Assembly (NCBI GenBank): GCA_002796045.1
Contig: PCVM01000072.1
Span: forward strand, 3,897-9,171
DNA from: Candidatus Roizmanbacteria bacterium CG11_big_fil_rev_8_21_14_0_20_36_8
Lineage (GTDB): Bacteria > Patescibacteriota > Microgenomatia > UBA1406 > GWC2-37-13
DNA length: 5,275 bases
Direction of reading: 5' to 3'
Shown here: positions 1 to 5,275 of the stretch, piece by piece
Position numbering within the stretch: position 1 is the stretch's first letter
Layout: the number at the start of each line of letters is the position of its first letter
Translations under genes and position numbers: made by a program
The notes under the pieces: generated by a model
Database searches by the model: none
Told to the model about the DNA's origin: nothing
What the model saw: only the letters and a program-made list of their open reading frames with translations

Positions 1-1
1 T

Positions 2-232
2 ACAGGAAAAAAAGAAGATGAAAAAGAGTATGATCAATACTCTGGGTATCAAGGCGGAAGAAAAGTGGAGACTTTTAAAAATATAATGTTACGCGATCCT
101 GAAAAGATTATTCGACATGCGGTATCTGGGATGTTGCCAAAGAATAAACATCGCGATCCACGTCTTGCAAGATTGCATGTATACCCAGGCGAAAACTACC
201 CATATGCTGATAAATTTAAGAGTAATAAATAA
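2..232 (+). CDS. rplM: Large ribosomal subunit protein L13 (uL13), C-terminal part; 5' end outside window
   Basis: The visible 76 residues are the C-terminal half of ribosomal protein L13, a structural protein of the large subunit that binds 23S rRNA. The frame opens at base 2 and closes at TAA 230-232. Recognisable family landmarks in order are YSGYQGGRK (the 'H/YSGYPGG' segment), an ETF-K-x-LRDPEKII stretch, the strongly conserved HAVSGMLPKN, and RLHVYPGENYPY near the C-terminus. The tail after this (ADKFKSNK) is short and basic, as expected. The gene is followed after 33 bp by rpsI, the standard bacterial L13-S9 operon order, so the two are presumably co-transcribed. Nothing looks broken; it is partial only because the window starts inside it. 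Identification is by remembered family motifs and by the neighbour. Confidence 0.95.
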   Translation, partial: TGKKEDEKEYDQYSGYQGGRKVETFKNIMLRDPEKIIRHAVSGMLPKNKHRDPRLARLHVYPGENYPYADKFKSNK

Positions 233-265
233 ATTATTAATAAAGGTATAAATATAAAATAAACC

Positions 266-721
266 ATGGTAAAAAAAATCAAAGATATTGAGTACTACGA
301 AGCAGTTGGACGAAGGAAAGAATCGTCAGCTCGTGTAAGATTGTATATTGTTAGTAAAAAAGATAAGACAGTCACTGTAAAATCCAATGTTATCAAGCAG
401 GGACAGATAATGATTAACTCCAAGCTGTCAGAAGTTTATTTTCCATCAACGGTCGAGCAGAATATATTGGCCAAACCTCTTGTTCTAACGGGTGTTGAAG
501 ATCGTTTTGCAATAAGCATCCTTGTTCGTGGAGGGGGAAAAAGCGGACAGCTAGACGCCATAATTCATGGTATTTCAAGAGCGCTATGTCTCATAGATGA
601 TACCTATAGACCAAAACTTAAACCTGAAGGTATGTTAACGCGCGATCCTAGAGTTCGTGAAAGACGAAAAGTAGGAACTGGTGGAAAAGCAAGAAGACAG
701 AAGCAATCTCCAAAGCGTTAA
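266..721 (+). CDS. rpsI: Small ribosomal subunit protein S9 (uS9)
   Basis: S9 sits in the head of the small ribosomal subunit, and its C-terminal tail reaches the P-site tRNA anticodon arm. The 151-residue product shows the family landmarks in order: YYEAVGRRKESSARV (10-24), LVRGGGKSGQ (86-95), HGISRAL (101-107), LTRDPRVRERRKVG (124-137) and a basic tail KARRQKQSPKR (141-151) that keeps the terminal Lys-Arg. It is about 20 residues longer than E. coli S9 (130 aa). Most of the extra length is an insertion around residues 28-45, between the ARV strand and the IMIN strand, rich in Lys/Val/Thr. I recall this longer form, and the SPKR ending in place of FSKR, from Microgenomates bacteria. The ATG at 266 gives the expected N-terminus. 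The only Shine-Dalgarno-like string (AGGT, 244-247) lies about 18 nt upstream, too far to be a normal ribosome site. It is probably expressed with rplM. Confidence 0.97.
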   Translation: MVKKIKDIEYYEAVGRRKESSARVRLYIVSKKDKTVTVKSNVIKQGQIMINSKLSEVYFPSTVEQNILAKPLVLTGVEDRFAISILVRGGGKSGQLDAIIHGISRALCLIDDTYRPKLKPEGMLTRDPRVRERRKVGTGGKARRQKQSPKR

Positions 722-786
722 TTTAAGCAGTCATTCCTAGTCCGACAAAAAGATGTATTATTTGATACCGTAGTCTTTACATTGCT

Positions 787-1671
787 ATGCCAAAACTTTC
801 AATCATAATTCTTTCTTTTAACACAAAAGAGATAACGCGCAAATGTTTGGACGCTCTCATTTCGAGTCTAAAAAAATCTTCCTTTTTATCTCAAATCATA
901 GTCGTTGATAATGCATCAACTGATGGGTCGACTGACATGATTAAAGAGTTCAAAAAAAATAATACATTGGAAAATGTTCAGATATCTTCGATATTTAATC
1001 TTCAAAATGAGGGTTATCCAAAGGGAAATAATCGAGGAATACACAATGCGACAGGTGAGTACATATTATTTCTGAATTCCGACGCGATAATCAATAAAAT
1101 AAATTGGAAAAAAATATTTAATTATTTTGATAAACATAAAAAAGTTGGCGCACTTACGGTACGATTAGAGTTGCCTTCTGGACAGATCGATCTTGCATCA
1201 CATCGGGGATTTCCAACTGTATGGAACTCTTTTTGCTATTTTGCAAAACTTGAAGAGCTGGCAAATTTATTTCCATTTCTAAAGAGGTTTTTTGGAGGAT
1301 ATCACTTGACTCATAAAGACTTAAGAACAATACATGGAATCGATTCACCAAGTGGAGCATTTCTCTTATCTCCAAAGAAGGTTATTAACGAGTTGGTCGG
1401 ATTTGACGAGACGTATTTCATGTATGGAGAGGATCTGGACCTTTCGTATCGCATGAAGGAGTTGGGTTATAAAATAATTTATGATCCTTGCCATACTGTC
1501 ACCCATCTGAAATACCAAAGCAGTACTCATAATAGAGATATAAAGCGTAAGACAAAAGAGTACTATTACAATGCGATGCGTATCTTTTATAAGAAACACT
1601 ATGATGACGAAAACAACTGGTTTATTAATCAATTGGTGTATTTTTTCATTAACCTCAAATCTAGGATATGA
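787..1671 (+). CDS. GT2-family glycosyltransferase (rhamnosyltransferase-like, WbbL type)
   Basis: This 294-residue protein is predicted to be a cytoplasmic, GT-A fold inverting glycosyltransferase that moves a sugar from a nucleotide donor to a growing surface glycan. Visible motifs are: LSIIILSFN (4-12, first beta strand), VDNASTDGS (40-48, nucleotide binding), GYPKGNNRGI (76-85), LNSDA (96-100, the DxD-equivalent metal site with D99), SGAFLLS (189-195), and GFDETYFMYGEDLDLSYRM (205-223), whose E215-D216 pair matches the catalytic-base ED motif. Length and motif order fit the rhamnosyltransferase-like GT2 subgroup, but donor and acceptor cannot be read from sequence. The first residues MPKLSIIILSFN are the usual start for the fold, supporting ATG 787 even though no Shine-Dalgarno sequence precedes it. 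The stop overlaps the start of the next glycosyltransferase gene by ATGA, so the two are probably translationally coupled. The 65 bp upstream (722-786) hold no clear terminator or promoter. Confidence 0.92.
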   Translation: MPKLSIIILSFNTKEITRKCLDALISSLKKSSFLSQIIVVDNASTDGSTDMIKEFKKNNTLENVQISSIFNLQNEGYPKGNNRGIHNATGEYILFLNSDAIINKINWKKIFNYFDKHKKVGALTVRLELPSGQIDLASHRGFPTVWNSFCYFAKLEELANLFPFLKRFFGGYHLTHKDLRTIHGIDSPSGAFLLSPKKVINELVGFDETYFMYGEDLDLSYRMKELGYKIIYDPCHTVTHLKYQSSTHNRDIKRKTKEYYYNAMRIFYKKHYDDENNWFINQLVYFFINLKSRI

Positions 1672-2741
1672 AAAAAATTGGAATAGACGCGCGGCTGTAC
1701 TCTCAAACTGGAGTAGGAACATATCTGAGGAATCTTCTTCATTATCTTGTCAAAATTGATAATCCCGATATTATTTTCTATATATATCTATTGCCTTTGG
1801 ATTTTGATCAGATCGAGTTTCCATCCAAACATTTTATAAAACGAATGGTAAGTGCCCGCTGGCATACGATCGCCGAACAGACTACGTTTTATGGCGAAAT
1901 CATGCGCGATGACCTCGGCCTCATGCATTTTACTTATTTTAGTTACCCGGTTCTTTATAAAAGGCCATTTATCGCAACAGTTCATGATATTACGCCTTTG
2001 TTATTCAAAACAGGTCGCGCCTCAACCCTCAATTTCATATTTTATGAAATTAAGCATCAAATATTCAAATATGTTCTATCAGCTCAGATCAAAAACGCAA
2101 AAAAAATTATTACACCGACTCAAACGGTCAAAGATCAGTTGGTGGAGTATTACGGAAAAAATATTGAGCCCAAAATTGAGCCTATTTATGAAGGTGTTAA
2201 TTTTGAGTTATTGAATGCTAAAAAGAATGAAAAGTTGAGAGCTAAGTTGACAACTCCATTTTTCCTATATGTTGGAAATTTTTATCCTCATAAAAATGTT
2301 GGGAGACTGGTCGAAGCGTTCAAACGTTCTCGTCAAAAATCCAAACTTCTACTTGTTGGGCCTGATAATATGTTTGCAAAAAAATTGAAAGATCAGATCA
2401 AGACTTCTAGGATTGAAAATATTGAATTTATGCATGACGCAAAAATCGATGACCTTGTTTATTTGTATAAAAATGCCAAAGCGCTCGTTAATCCGTCTCT
2501 TTCCGAAGGTTTTGGATTACCTCTCATTGAGGCAGTTCATTTCGGTTGCCCAATAATCGCCTCAAATATACCGGTTTTTCATGAACTAATGGGGGATGGC
2601 TATGTTTCATTTGATCCATTTAACGTCAATGATATTGCTGACAAATTACGAATTACGAATTACGAAAGACGAATTACGAATGGAGAATTTTTTTTTGAGA
2701 GGATGACGGAGAAGGTTATGAAGCTGTATATGCTGAATTAG
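1668..2741 (+). CDS. GT4-family glycosyltransferase with repeat-derived C-terminus
   Basis: A 357-residue GT-B fold retaining glycosyltransferase of the GT4 (group 1) family, expected to act at the cytoplasmic side of the membrane on a lipid- or polymer-linked glycan. Motifs in order: IGIDARLYSQTGVGTYL (4-20) with the acceptor-side glycine loop G15/G17; ATVHDITP (103-110) with H106-D107; IYEGV (173-177); FLYVGNFYPHKNVGRL (199-214), where K209 is in the usual donor-phosphate-binding position; and SLSEGFGLPLIEA (277-289), containing the E-x7-E motif as E280 and E288; then GCPIIASNIPVFHEL (293-307). All expected catalytic positions are present. Residues 326-339 are encoded by a tandem 7-bp repeat (separate entry), followed by a Phe run from nine T; this replaces the usual C-terminal helix region, though a MTEKVMKLY ending resembles the family. 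The ATG at 1668 is fixed by the canonical MKKIGIDAR start; it overlaps the upstream GT2 stop, and AGGA lies only one base before it. Confidence 0.92.
   Translation: MKKIGIDARLYSQTGVGTYLRNLLHYLVKIDNPDIIFYIYLLPLDFDQIEFPSKHFIKRMVSARWHTIAEQTTFYGEIMRDDLGLMHFTYFSYPVLYKRPFIATVHDITPLLFKTGRASTLNFIFYEIKHQIFKYVLSAQIKNAKKIITPTQTVKDQLVEYYGKNIEPKIEPIYEGVNFELLNAKKNEKLRAKLTTPFFLYVGNFYPHKNVGRLVEAFKRSRQKSKLLLVGPDNMFAKKLKDQIKTSRIENIEFMHDAKIDDLVYLYKNAKALVNPSLSEGFGLPLIEAVHFGCPIIASNIPVFHELMGDGYVSFDPFNVNDIADKLRITNYERRITNGEFFFERMTEKVMKLYMLN
2644..2678 (+). repeat. Tandem 7-bp repeat (AATTACG x5) inside the GT4 gene
   Basis: Five head-to-tail heptamers: AATTACG at 2644-2650, 2651-2657 and 2658-2664, a degenerate AAAGACG at 2665-2671 (two substitutions), and AATTACG at 2672-2678, followed by a partial AAT. 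Because 7 is not a multiple of 3, three units make seven codons, so the array is read as an imperfect seven-residue repeat, LRITNYE then RRITNGE. The reading frame is kept open through the array. I recall similar AATTACGAATTACG strings scattered in Microgenomates genomes; whether this one belongs to a dispersed family cannot be tested within the window. Confidence 0.93.
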
Positions 2742-2761
2742 TAGTTAGTTGTTGGTAGTTT
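2742..2761 (+). repeat. G/T-rich low-complexity tail after the GT4 stop
   Basis: Immediately after the TAG stop comes a stretch made only of T, A and G in TAGTT/GTTGG-like units, and the stop codon itself is part of the same pattern. It contains no C. It resembles simple-repeat filler and lies about 60 bp from the heptamer array. No function can be assigned; it does not form an obvious hairpin. Confidence 0.4.
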
Positions 2762-2833
2762 AAAAAGCACTTCCGTTGAACTGCTGATGTTGGATATCGA
2801 GTCGTGATAAACAACCTATAGATATTACTGTTG

Positions 2834-2877
2834 TCTTATAGTAGAATACATATGCAATATGCATTATTACTATAAGA
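2834..2877. promoter_or_regulatory. Perfect 10-bp inverted repeat upstream of the exported-protein gene
   Basis: The left arm TCTTATAGTA (2834-2843) is exactly the reverse complement of the right arm TACTATAAGA (2868-2877), with 24 bp between. The spacer contains a direct repeat ATATGCA-ATATGCA (2850-2863) and a nested inverted repeat ATGCA/TGCAT (2852-2856 and 2860-2864). The right arm ends four bases before the ATG at 2882. The arms are A/T-rich and no T-run follows, so this is not a normal intrinsic terminator. It could be an operator for a dimeric regulator or, if transcribed, a leader hairpin controlling translation. A shorter ACAAC/GTTGT pair (2811-2815, 2830-2834) touches its left side. 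Confidence 0.55.
2868..2873 (+). promoter_or_regulatory. Candidate -10 element (TACTAT) for a leaderless or near-leaderless transcript
   Basis: TACTAT fits the TAnnnT consensus and lies eight bases before the ATG at 2882, so a start of transcription at the usual distance would fall at or next to the start codon. No Shine-Dalgarno sequence separates the two, which fits a leaderless message. The overlapping TATAAG (2871-2876) is an alternative. A good -35 element is not visible at 17 bp upstream. The element sits inside the right arm of the inverted repeat, so a protein bound to the dyad would block it. Confidence 0.3.
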
Positions 2878-2881
2878 TATT

Positions 2882-4534
2882 ATGTCAGTAGAAAATCGGC
2901 CGGTTAGTCCACAAAAAAAAGGCAGAATAAAAGAATTTTTAAGAAAACGTCCAGAATTGGTTCTTGGAGTAGCGTTGATGACTTTTGGATTGATGCCTTT
3001 TATAACACCTGCTTTGAGTGCTGAGACGATTGTGCCAAATCGGCCAGAGAGTTGTGTAAAGGTGCCGCTTGGTGAATTTGAAAACTTTGATACTGACCCT
3101 AATCTACAGTCCAAATTTGTATTCACTCGTAACGTTGATGGATCACTTGATATTAAGGTTGACTTGGATGATACTTCGGAGTTCAAGTTTGAAGCAGGTG
3201 GGTTTCTAGATCCTATGATGACAGTAGGTGATTTGACCAATCCTCAAAAAGATTGGACACTCAATTACGATCATGCTTATTGGTCAGGTGATCCAAATGC
3301 TGAAAATGGACAAATGAATTTTGATGTGTATATTGCCACAGGAATAACTACGCCAAACGATATTACTGATGATGATTTATACAGTATTGCAATAACCCTT
3401 GTTACAGGCATCACTGAAGTGAGTTTAAATGACAAGATCGGGATGATGATTGACAATATTCCTGAACCAGTATATTCAGCAGATCGCGTAGCATTTGGTA
3501 TGTCTTACTGGAGTGCTAGAAATGTTCAAAATTCATGGGATATAGGTGATTTAATTTTGACAAAGTGTCAAGAAAATGACATATCAACCCCAATTCCTTC
3601 TTCAACTCCTACCAGCGTGTATACTCCTGTTCCACCATCTCCTACTCCAATATTTACGCCAACGCCAACACCAAATAATCCAACTCCTACCCCAGAAATC
3701 ACTCCAAGACCCATTCCGACTTCAATGGAGTACGATATCTCATCAGCAGGTTGCTACAACGTTTTTGCTCAAGATATTACAGGAGACGGAACATTTCATT
3801 TTGAAATATATGATATAAATCCATACGGGTATCCAGATCAGTATTATACATATGCATCGTCCAATCAAGAAGGTACCGTTCATATGAATGGAGTTTTAAT
3901 GACTGTTGGAGATGGAGGATACATTGGATATTATTCTCCTCAATTTGGATGTATTGGGGAGGCAGGAACAAATAGAATAATTAATATTATGTTTGTAGAC
4001 CCCGCAAACCCTGTTTCATCATCACAAAATACGATAAGCTGTGAAGAACATGGTGACGGCTGGAATCCAGAACTCCATGAAATCAAACTGGGAATTAATG
4101 CAGATCCACGATTGGTTTTGGCAAATGTAAACATTCAATCATCCGGAGATACGGGGGATGTCGTGGAGATGCCCGGCGGGATCATAAAATGTGACAAGAA
4201 ACCAGTGCTCAAAGCAACTCCGATACCTCTCAATACTGCAGAGCCGCTTCCGACATCTACACCTGAGCCAGAGCCTTCTCCAACCTGTGTTCCAAGACTA
4301 CCTACAGTAACTCCAGGGACTGCAATGCCACCATATCCTGAATTGGACTATCATGTGTATCTTCCGCAGACTTTCTCCGATGGCGGAATAGATTATTGTC
4401 CAGATGGGAGAAGTAATAATGGTTTACAGGCAACAAAAGATCAGAGTAAAAAAGTTGAACACAAATCAGTGAGGTTTGGAAAGTATGAAATAAAATTTCC
4501 AAAAAATTGGTGGGATAAGATGTTTGGAAGATAG
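2882..4534 (+). CDS. Exported modular protein with two beta-rich domains and Pro/Thr linkers, function unknown
   Basis: A 550-residue protein I do not recognise as a named family. The N-terminus has a long basic region (residues 1-25, many Lys/Arg), a hydrophobic segment (26-42) and PALSAET (43-49), a plausible signal peptidase site near 46-47; an uncleaved membrane anchor is the alternative. Module 1 (about 50-232) alternates polar and hydrophobic residues like a beta sandwich, is rich in Asp/Asn, and is bracketed by C58 and C229. A Pro/Thr/Ser linker (234-281, many TPTP units) follows. Module 2 (about 282-440) is rich in Gly, Tyr and Asp with C291, C357, C387 and C437. A second linker (444-482) contains C469, and the last part (488-550) includes YHVYLPQTF, C506 and a basic, Trp-containing tail. 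All eight cysteines lie after the signal, which suits disulfides outside the cell. No sortase motif or C-terminal membrane segment is seen. The start has no Shine-Dalgarno; the gene stands alone behind the dyad. Confidence 0.88.
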   Translation: MSVENRPVSPQKKGRIKEFLRKRPELVLGVALMTFGLMPFITPALSAETIVPNRPESCVKVPLGEFENFDTDPNLQSKFVFTRNVDGSLDIKVDLDDTSEFKFEAGGFLDPMMTVGDLTNPQKDWTLNYDHAYWSGDPNAENGQMNFDVYIATGITTPNDITDDDLYSIAITLVTGITEVSLNDKIGMMIDNIPEPVYSADRVAFGMSYWSARNVQNSWDIGDLILTKCQENDISTPIPSSTPTSVYTPVPPSPTPIFTPTPTPNNPTPTPEITPRPIPTSMEYDISSAGCYNVFAQDITGDGTFHFEIYDINPYGYPDQYYTYASSNQEGTVHMNGVLMTVGDGGYIGYYSPQFGCIGEAGTNRIINIMFVDPANPVSSSQNTISCEEHGDGWNPELHEIKLGINADPRLVLANVNIQSSGDTGDVVEMPGGIIKCDKKPVLKATPIPLNTAEPLPTSTPEPEPSPTCVPRLPTVTPGTAMPPYPELDYHVYLPQTFSDGGIDYCPDGRSNNGLQATKDQSKKVEHKSVRFGKYEIKFPKNWWDKMFGR

Positions 4535-4571
4535 ATTTTATCTACCTCGGTTTATACGTGACTCTGGAAAA

Positions 4572-4602
4572 TAGGGATAGTCCCGTTTCGGGACTATCCC
4601 TA
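4572..4602. terminator. Hairpin between convergent genes, likely terminator
   Basis: The arms TAGGGATAGTCCCG (4572-4585) and CGGGACTATCCCTA (4589-4602) are perfect reverse complements over 14 bp with a TTT loop. The hairpin lies 37 bp past the stop of the exported-protein gene and 79 bp past the stop of the minus-strand gene. Read on the minus strand, the stem is followed by TATTTTCC, a short T tract; read on the plus strand it is followed by AAATAAG, with no T tract. It therefore fits a terminator best for the minus-strand gene and perhaps weakly for both. It could also be a member of a dispersed hairpin repeat family. Confidence 0.7.
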
Positions 4603-4681
4603 AATAAGTTATCTGATGAATTCGATGTCTGCATTTTTGGAGATTGGAAGATGGGTCAGGTAGGATAATTCTTGGATAAAC

Positions 4682-5275
4682 TTATGAGGAGGCTGTTGCC
4701 ACCTCTGGCATAAACAAATCATGAAGGATCCCTGTACTGTACAGTTCATGTCTAAGAGTTGTGGTAAATCGGTGAAAATATGGCAAACGCGGAAGTGGAA
4801 TATGGTTATCTACCCCCGTCCTTTGTGCCTTATGAATACTAGTCAATTCACAAAGCCCTCTAATTATATTTACCATTGGCACTGACATGTATGGACTTGA
4901 TCTGAGAATATCAAAATAGCTTTCTTTTTTTTCATTTAGCAAATCATCTACTGATCTATTGGTTTCATGTGCGCGGGTTGTTGCCCATGTGACAAAGCTT
5001 GGTAATCCCAAAAGCGTATCTGGCTCTACACCTCGTGTATCGTCATCTATCTTCAGTAGCATCTCTATGGCATGCAGAGACTTCAATCTGTTTACTATGG
5101 GGAGATCTTCCACATGGGGTTCCATAGAAAGGAATGGCATATATTTTTTTATAAGTTGTTCTGGAGTGGCGACAGGTTGAGCAAAATCAACGCCAGCATG
5201 TCTGAGTACACTGGGAGCACATAATTGAATGCATGCTGCTTCAAATATTGCGCTATCAACTTCTAGAAAAACGTC
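4682..5275 (-). CDS. Uncharacterised protein, 5' end outside window
   Basis: On the minus strand a frame is open from the right edge of the window to TAA at 4684-4682, giving 197 visible residues. An ATG at 5140-5138 exists, but the frame continues without a stop for 45 codons upstream of it to the edge, and that part also reads like protein (for example a stretch EAACIQLCAPSVLRHAGVDF), so I take the gene as partial rather than starting at 5140. I do not recognise the family. It appears soluble and largely helical, with charged amphipathic segments (such as VNRLKSLHAIEMLLKIDDD and SVDDLLNEKKESYFDILRSS), no membrane segment, and a His/Arg-rich part near the C-terminus (PYFHRFTTTLRHELYSTG). It is convergent with the exported-protein gene and separated from it by the hairpin at 4572-4602. 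It is the only minus-strand gene visible. Confidence 0.7.
   Translation of the reverse strand, partial: DVFLEVDSAIFEAACIQLCAPSVLRHAGVDFAQPVATPEQLIKKYMPFLSMEPHVEDLPIVNRLKSLHAIEMLLKIDDDTRGVEPDTLLGLPSFVTWATTRAHETNRSVDDLLNEKKESYFDILRSSPYMSVPMVNIIRGLCELTSIHKAQRTGVDNHIPLPRLPYFHRFTTTLRHELYSTGILHDLFMPEVATASS

Noticed and set aside
756..761. TATTAT as a -10 element for a promoter in front of the GT2 gene
   Set aside because: No acceptable -35 hexamer is found 16-18 bp upstream, and in DNA this AT-rich such hexamers occur by chance.
1366..1722. Open frame antisense to the two glycosyltransferase genes
   Set aside because: It lies opposite well-supported GT2 and GT4 motifs and its translation shows no family features; it is a shadow of the real frames.
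2644..2680. CRISPR-like array
   Set aside because: The units are 7 bp with no spacers, lie inside a coding frame, and no cas gene is present.
2834..2877. Intrinsic terminator after the GT4 gene
   Set aside because: The stem is A/T-rich with a 24-bp spacer, and no T tract follows the right arm.
2836..3240. Minus-strand open frame over the start of the exported-protein gene
   Set aside because: The plus-strand frame has a signal sequence and continues for 550 codons; the antisense product is Ser/Asn-rich with no recognisable domain.
3773..3814. Calcium-binding loop (DITGDG, residues 298-303) in module 2 of the exported protein
   Set aside because: The first positions fit an EF-hand or dockerin loop, but position 12 is Ile and the flanks look like beta strands; the match is too partial to call.
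4959..5180. Plus-strand open frame opposite the unknown minus-strand gene
   Set aside because: It is short (73 codons), Ser-rich, has no ribosome site, and the minus-strand frame over the same bases is far longer and open to the edge.

Overview
The window looks like chromosomal DNA from a candidate-phyla-radiation bacterium (Patescibacteria), most likely the Microgenomates branch. Four observations support this. The L13-S9 ribosomal protein pair opens the window. The S9 protein has an insertion near residues 28-45 and a C-terminus ending QSPKR, which I recall from Microgenomates S9 proteins. The base composition is AT-rich. Short low-complexity repeats have run into a coding sequence, and a secreted protein has Pro/Thr linkers, both of which I associate with these genomes. 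The taxonomic placement is from memory and pattern, not from a search.

Layout, left to right. Positions 2-232 hold the 3' end of rplM (L13), and rpsI (S9) follows at 266-721 after 33 bp. After a 65-bp gap come two glycosyltransferase genes: a GT2-family enzyme (787-1671) and a GT4-family enzyme (1668-2741) whose start overlaps the GT2 stop in an ATGA. The 3' end of the GT4 gene contains five tandem copies of a 7-bp unit, a run of nine T, and a G/T-rich repeat-like tail through the stop codon. A 140-bp spacer contains a perfect 10-bp inverted repeat that ends just before the next gene. That gene (2882-4534) encodes a 550-residue exported protein with two beta-rich modules joined by Pro/Thr linkers and eight cysteines. 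A perfect 14-bp stem hairpin (4572-4602) separates it from a convergent minus-strand gene that runs off the right edge (4682-5275) and that I do not recognise.

How the genes may work together. L13 and S9 are ribosome assembly partners. The GT2/GT4 pair is probably co-translated and probably adds sugars to a cell-surface glycan or glycoprotein. The exported modular protein could be a surface component, and its Thr/Ser/Pro linkers would be plausible O-glycosylation sites, but no sequence evidence links it to the two enzymes. I see no RNA gene, CRISPR array, transposase or phage gene. The most unusual items are the repeat-built C-terminus of the GT4, the dyad abutting the start of the exported protein gene, and the two uncharacterised proteins at the right.
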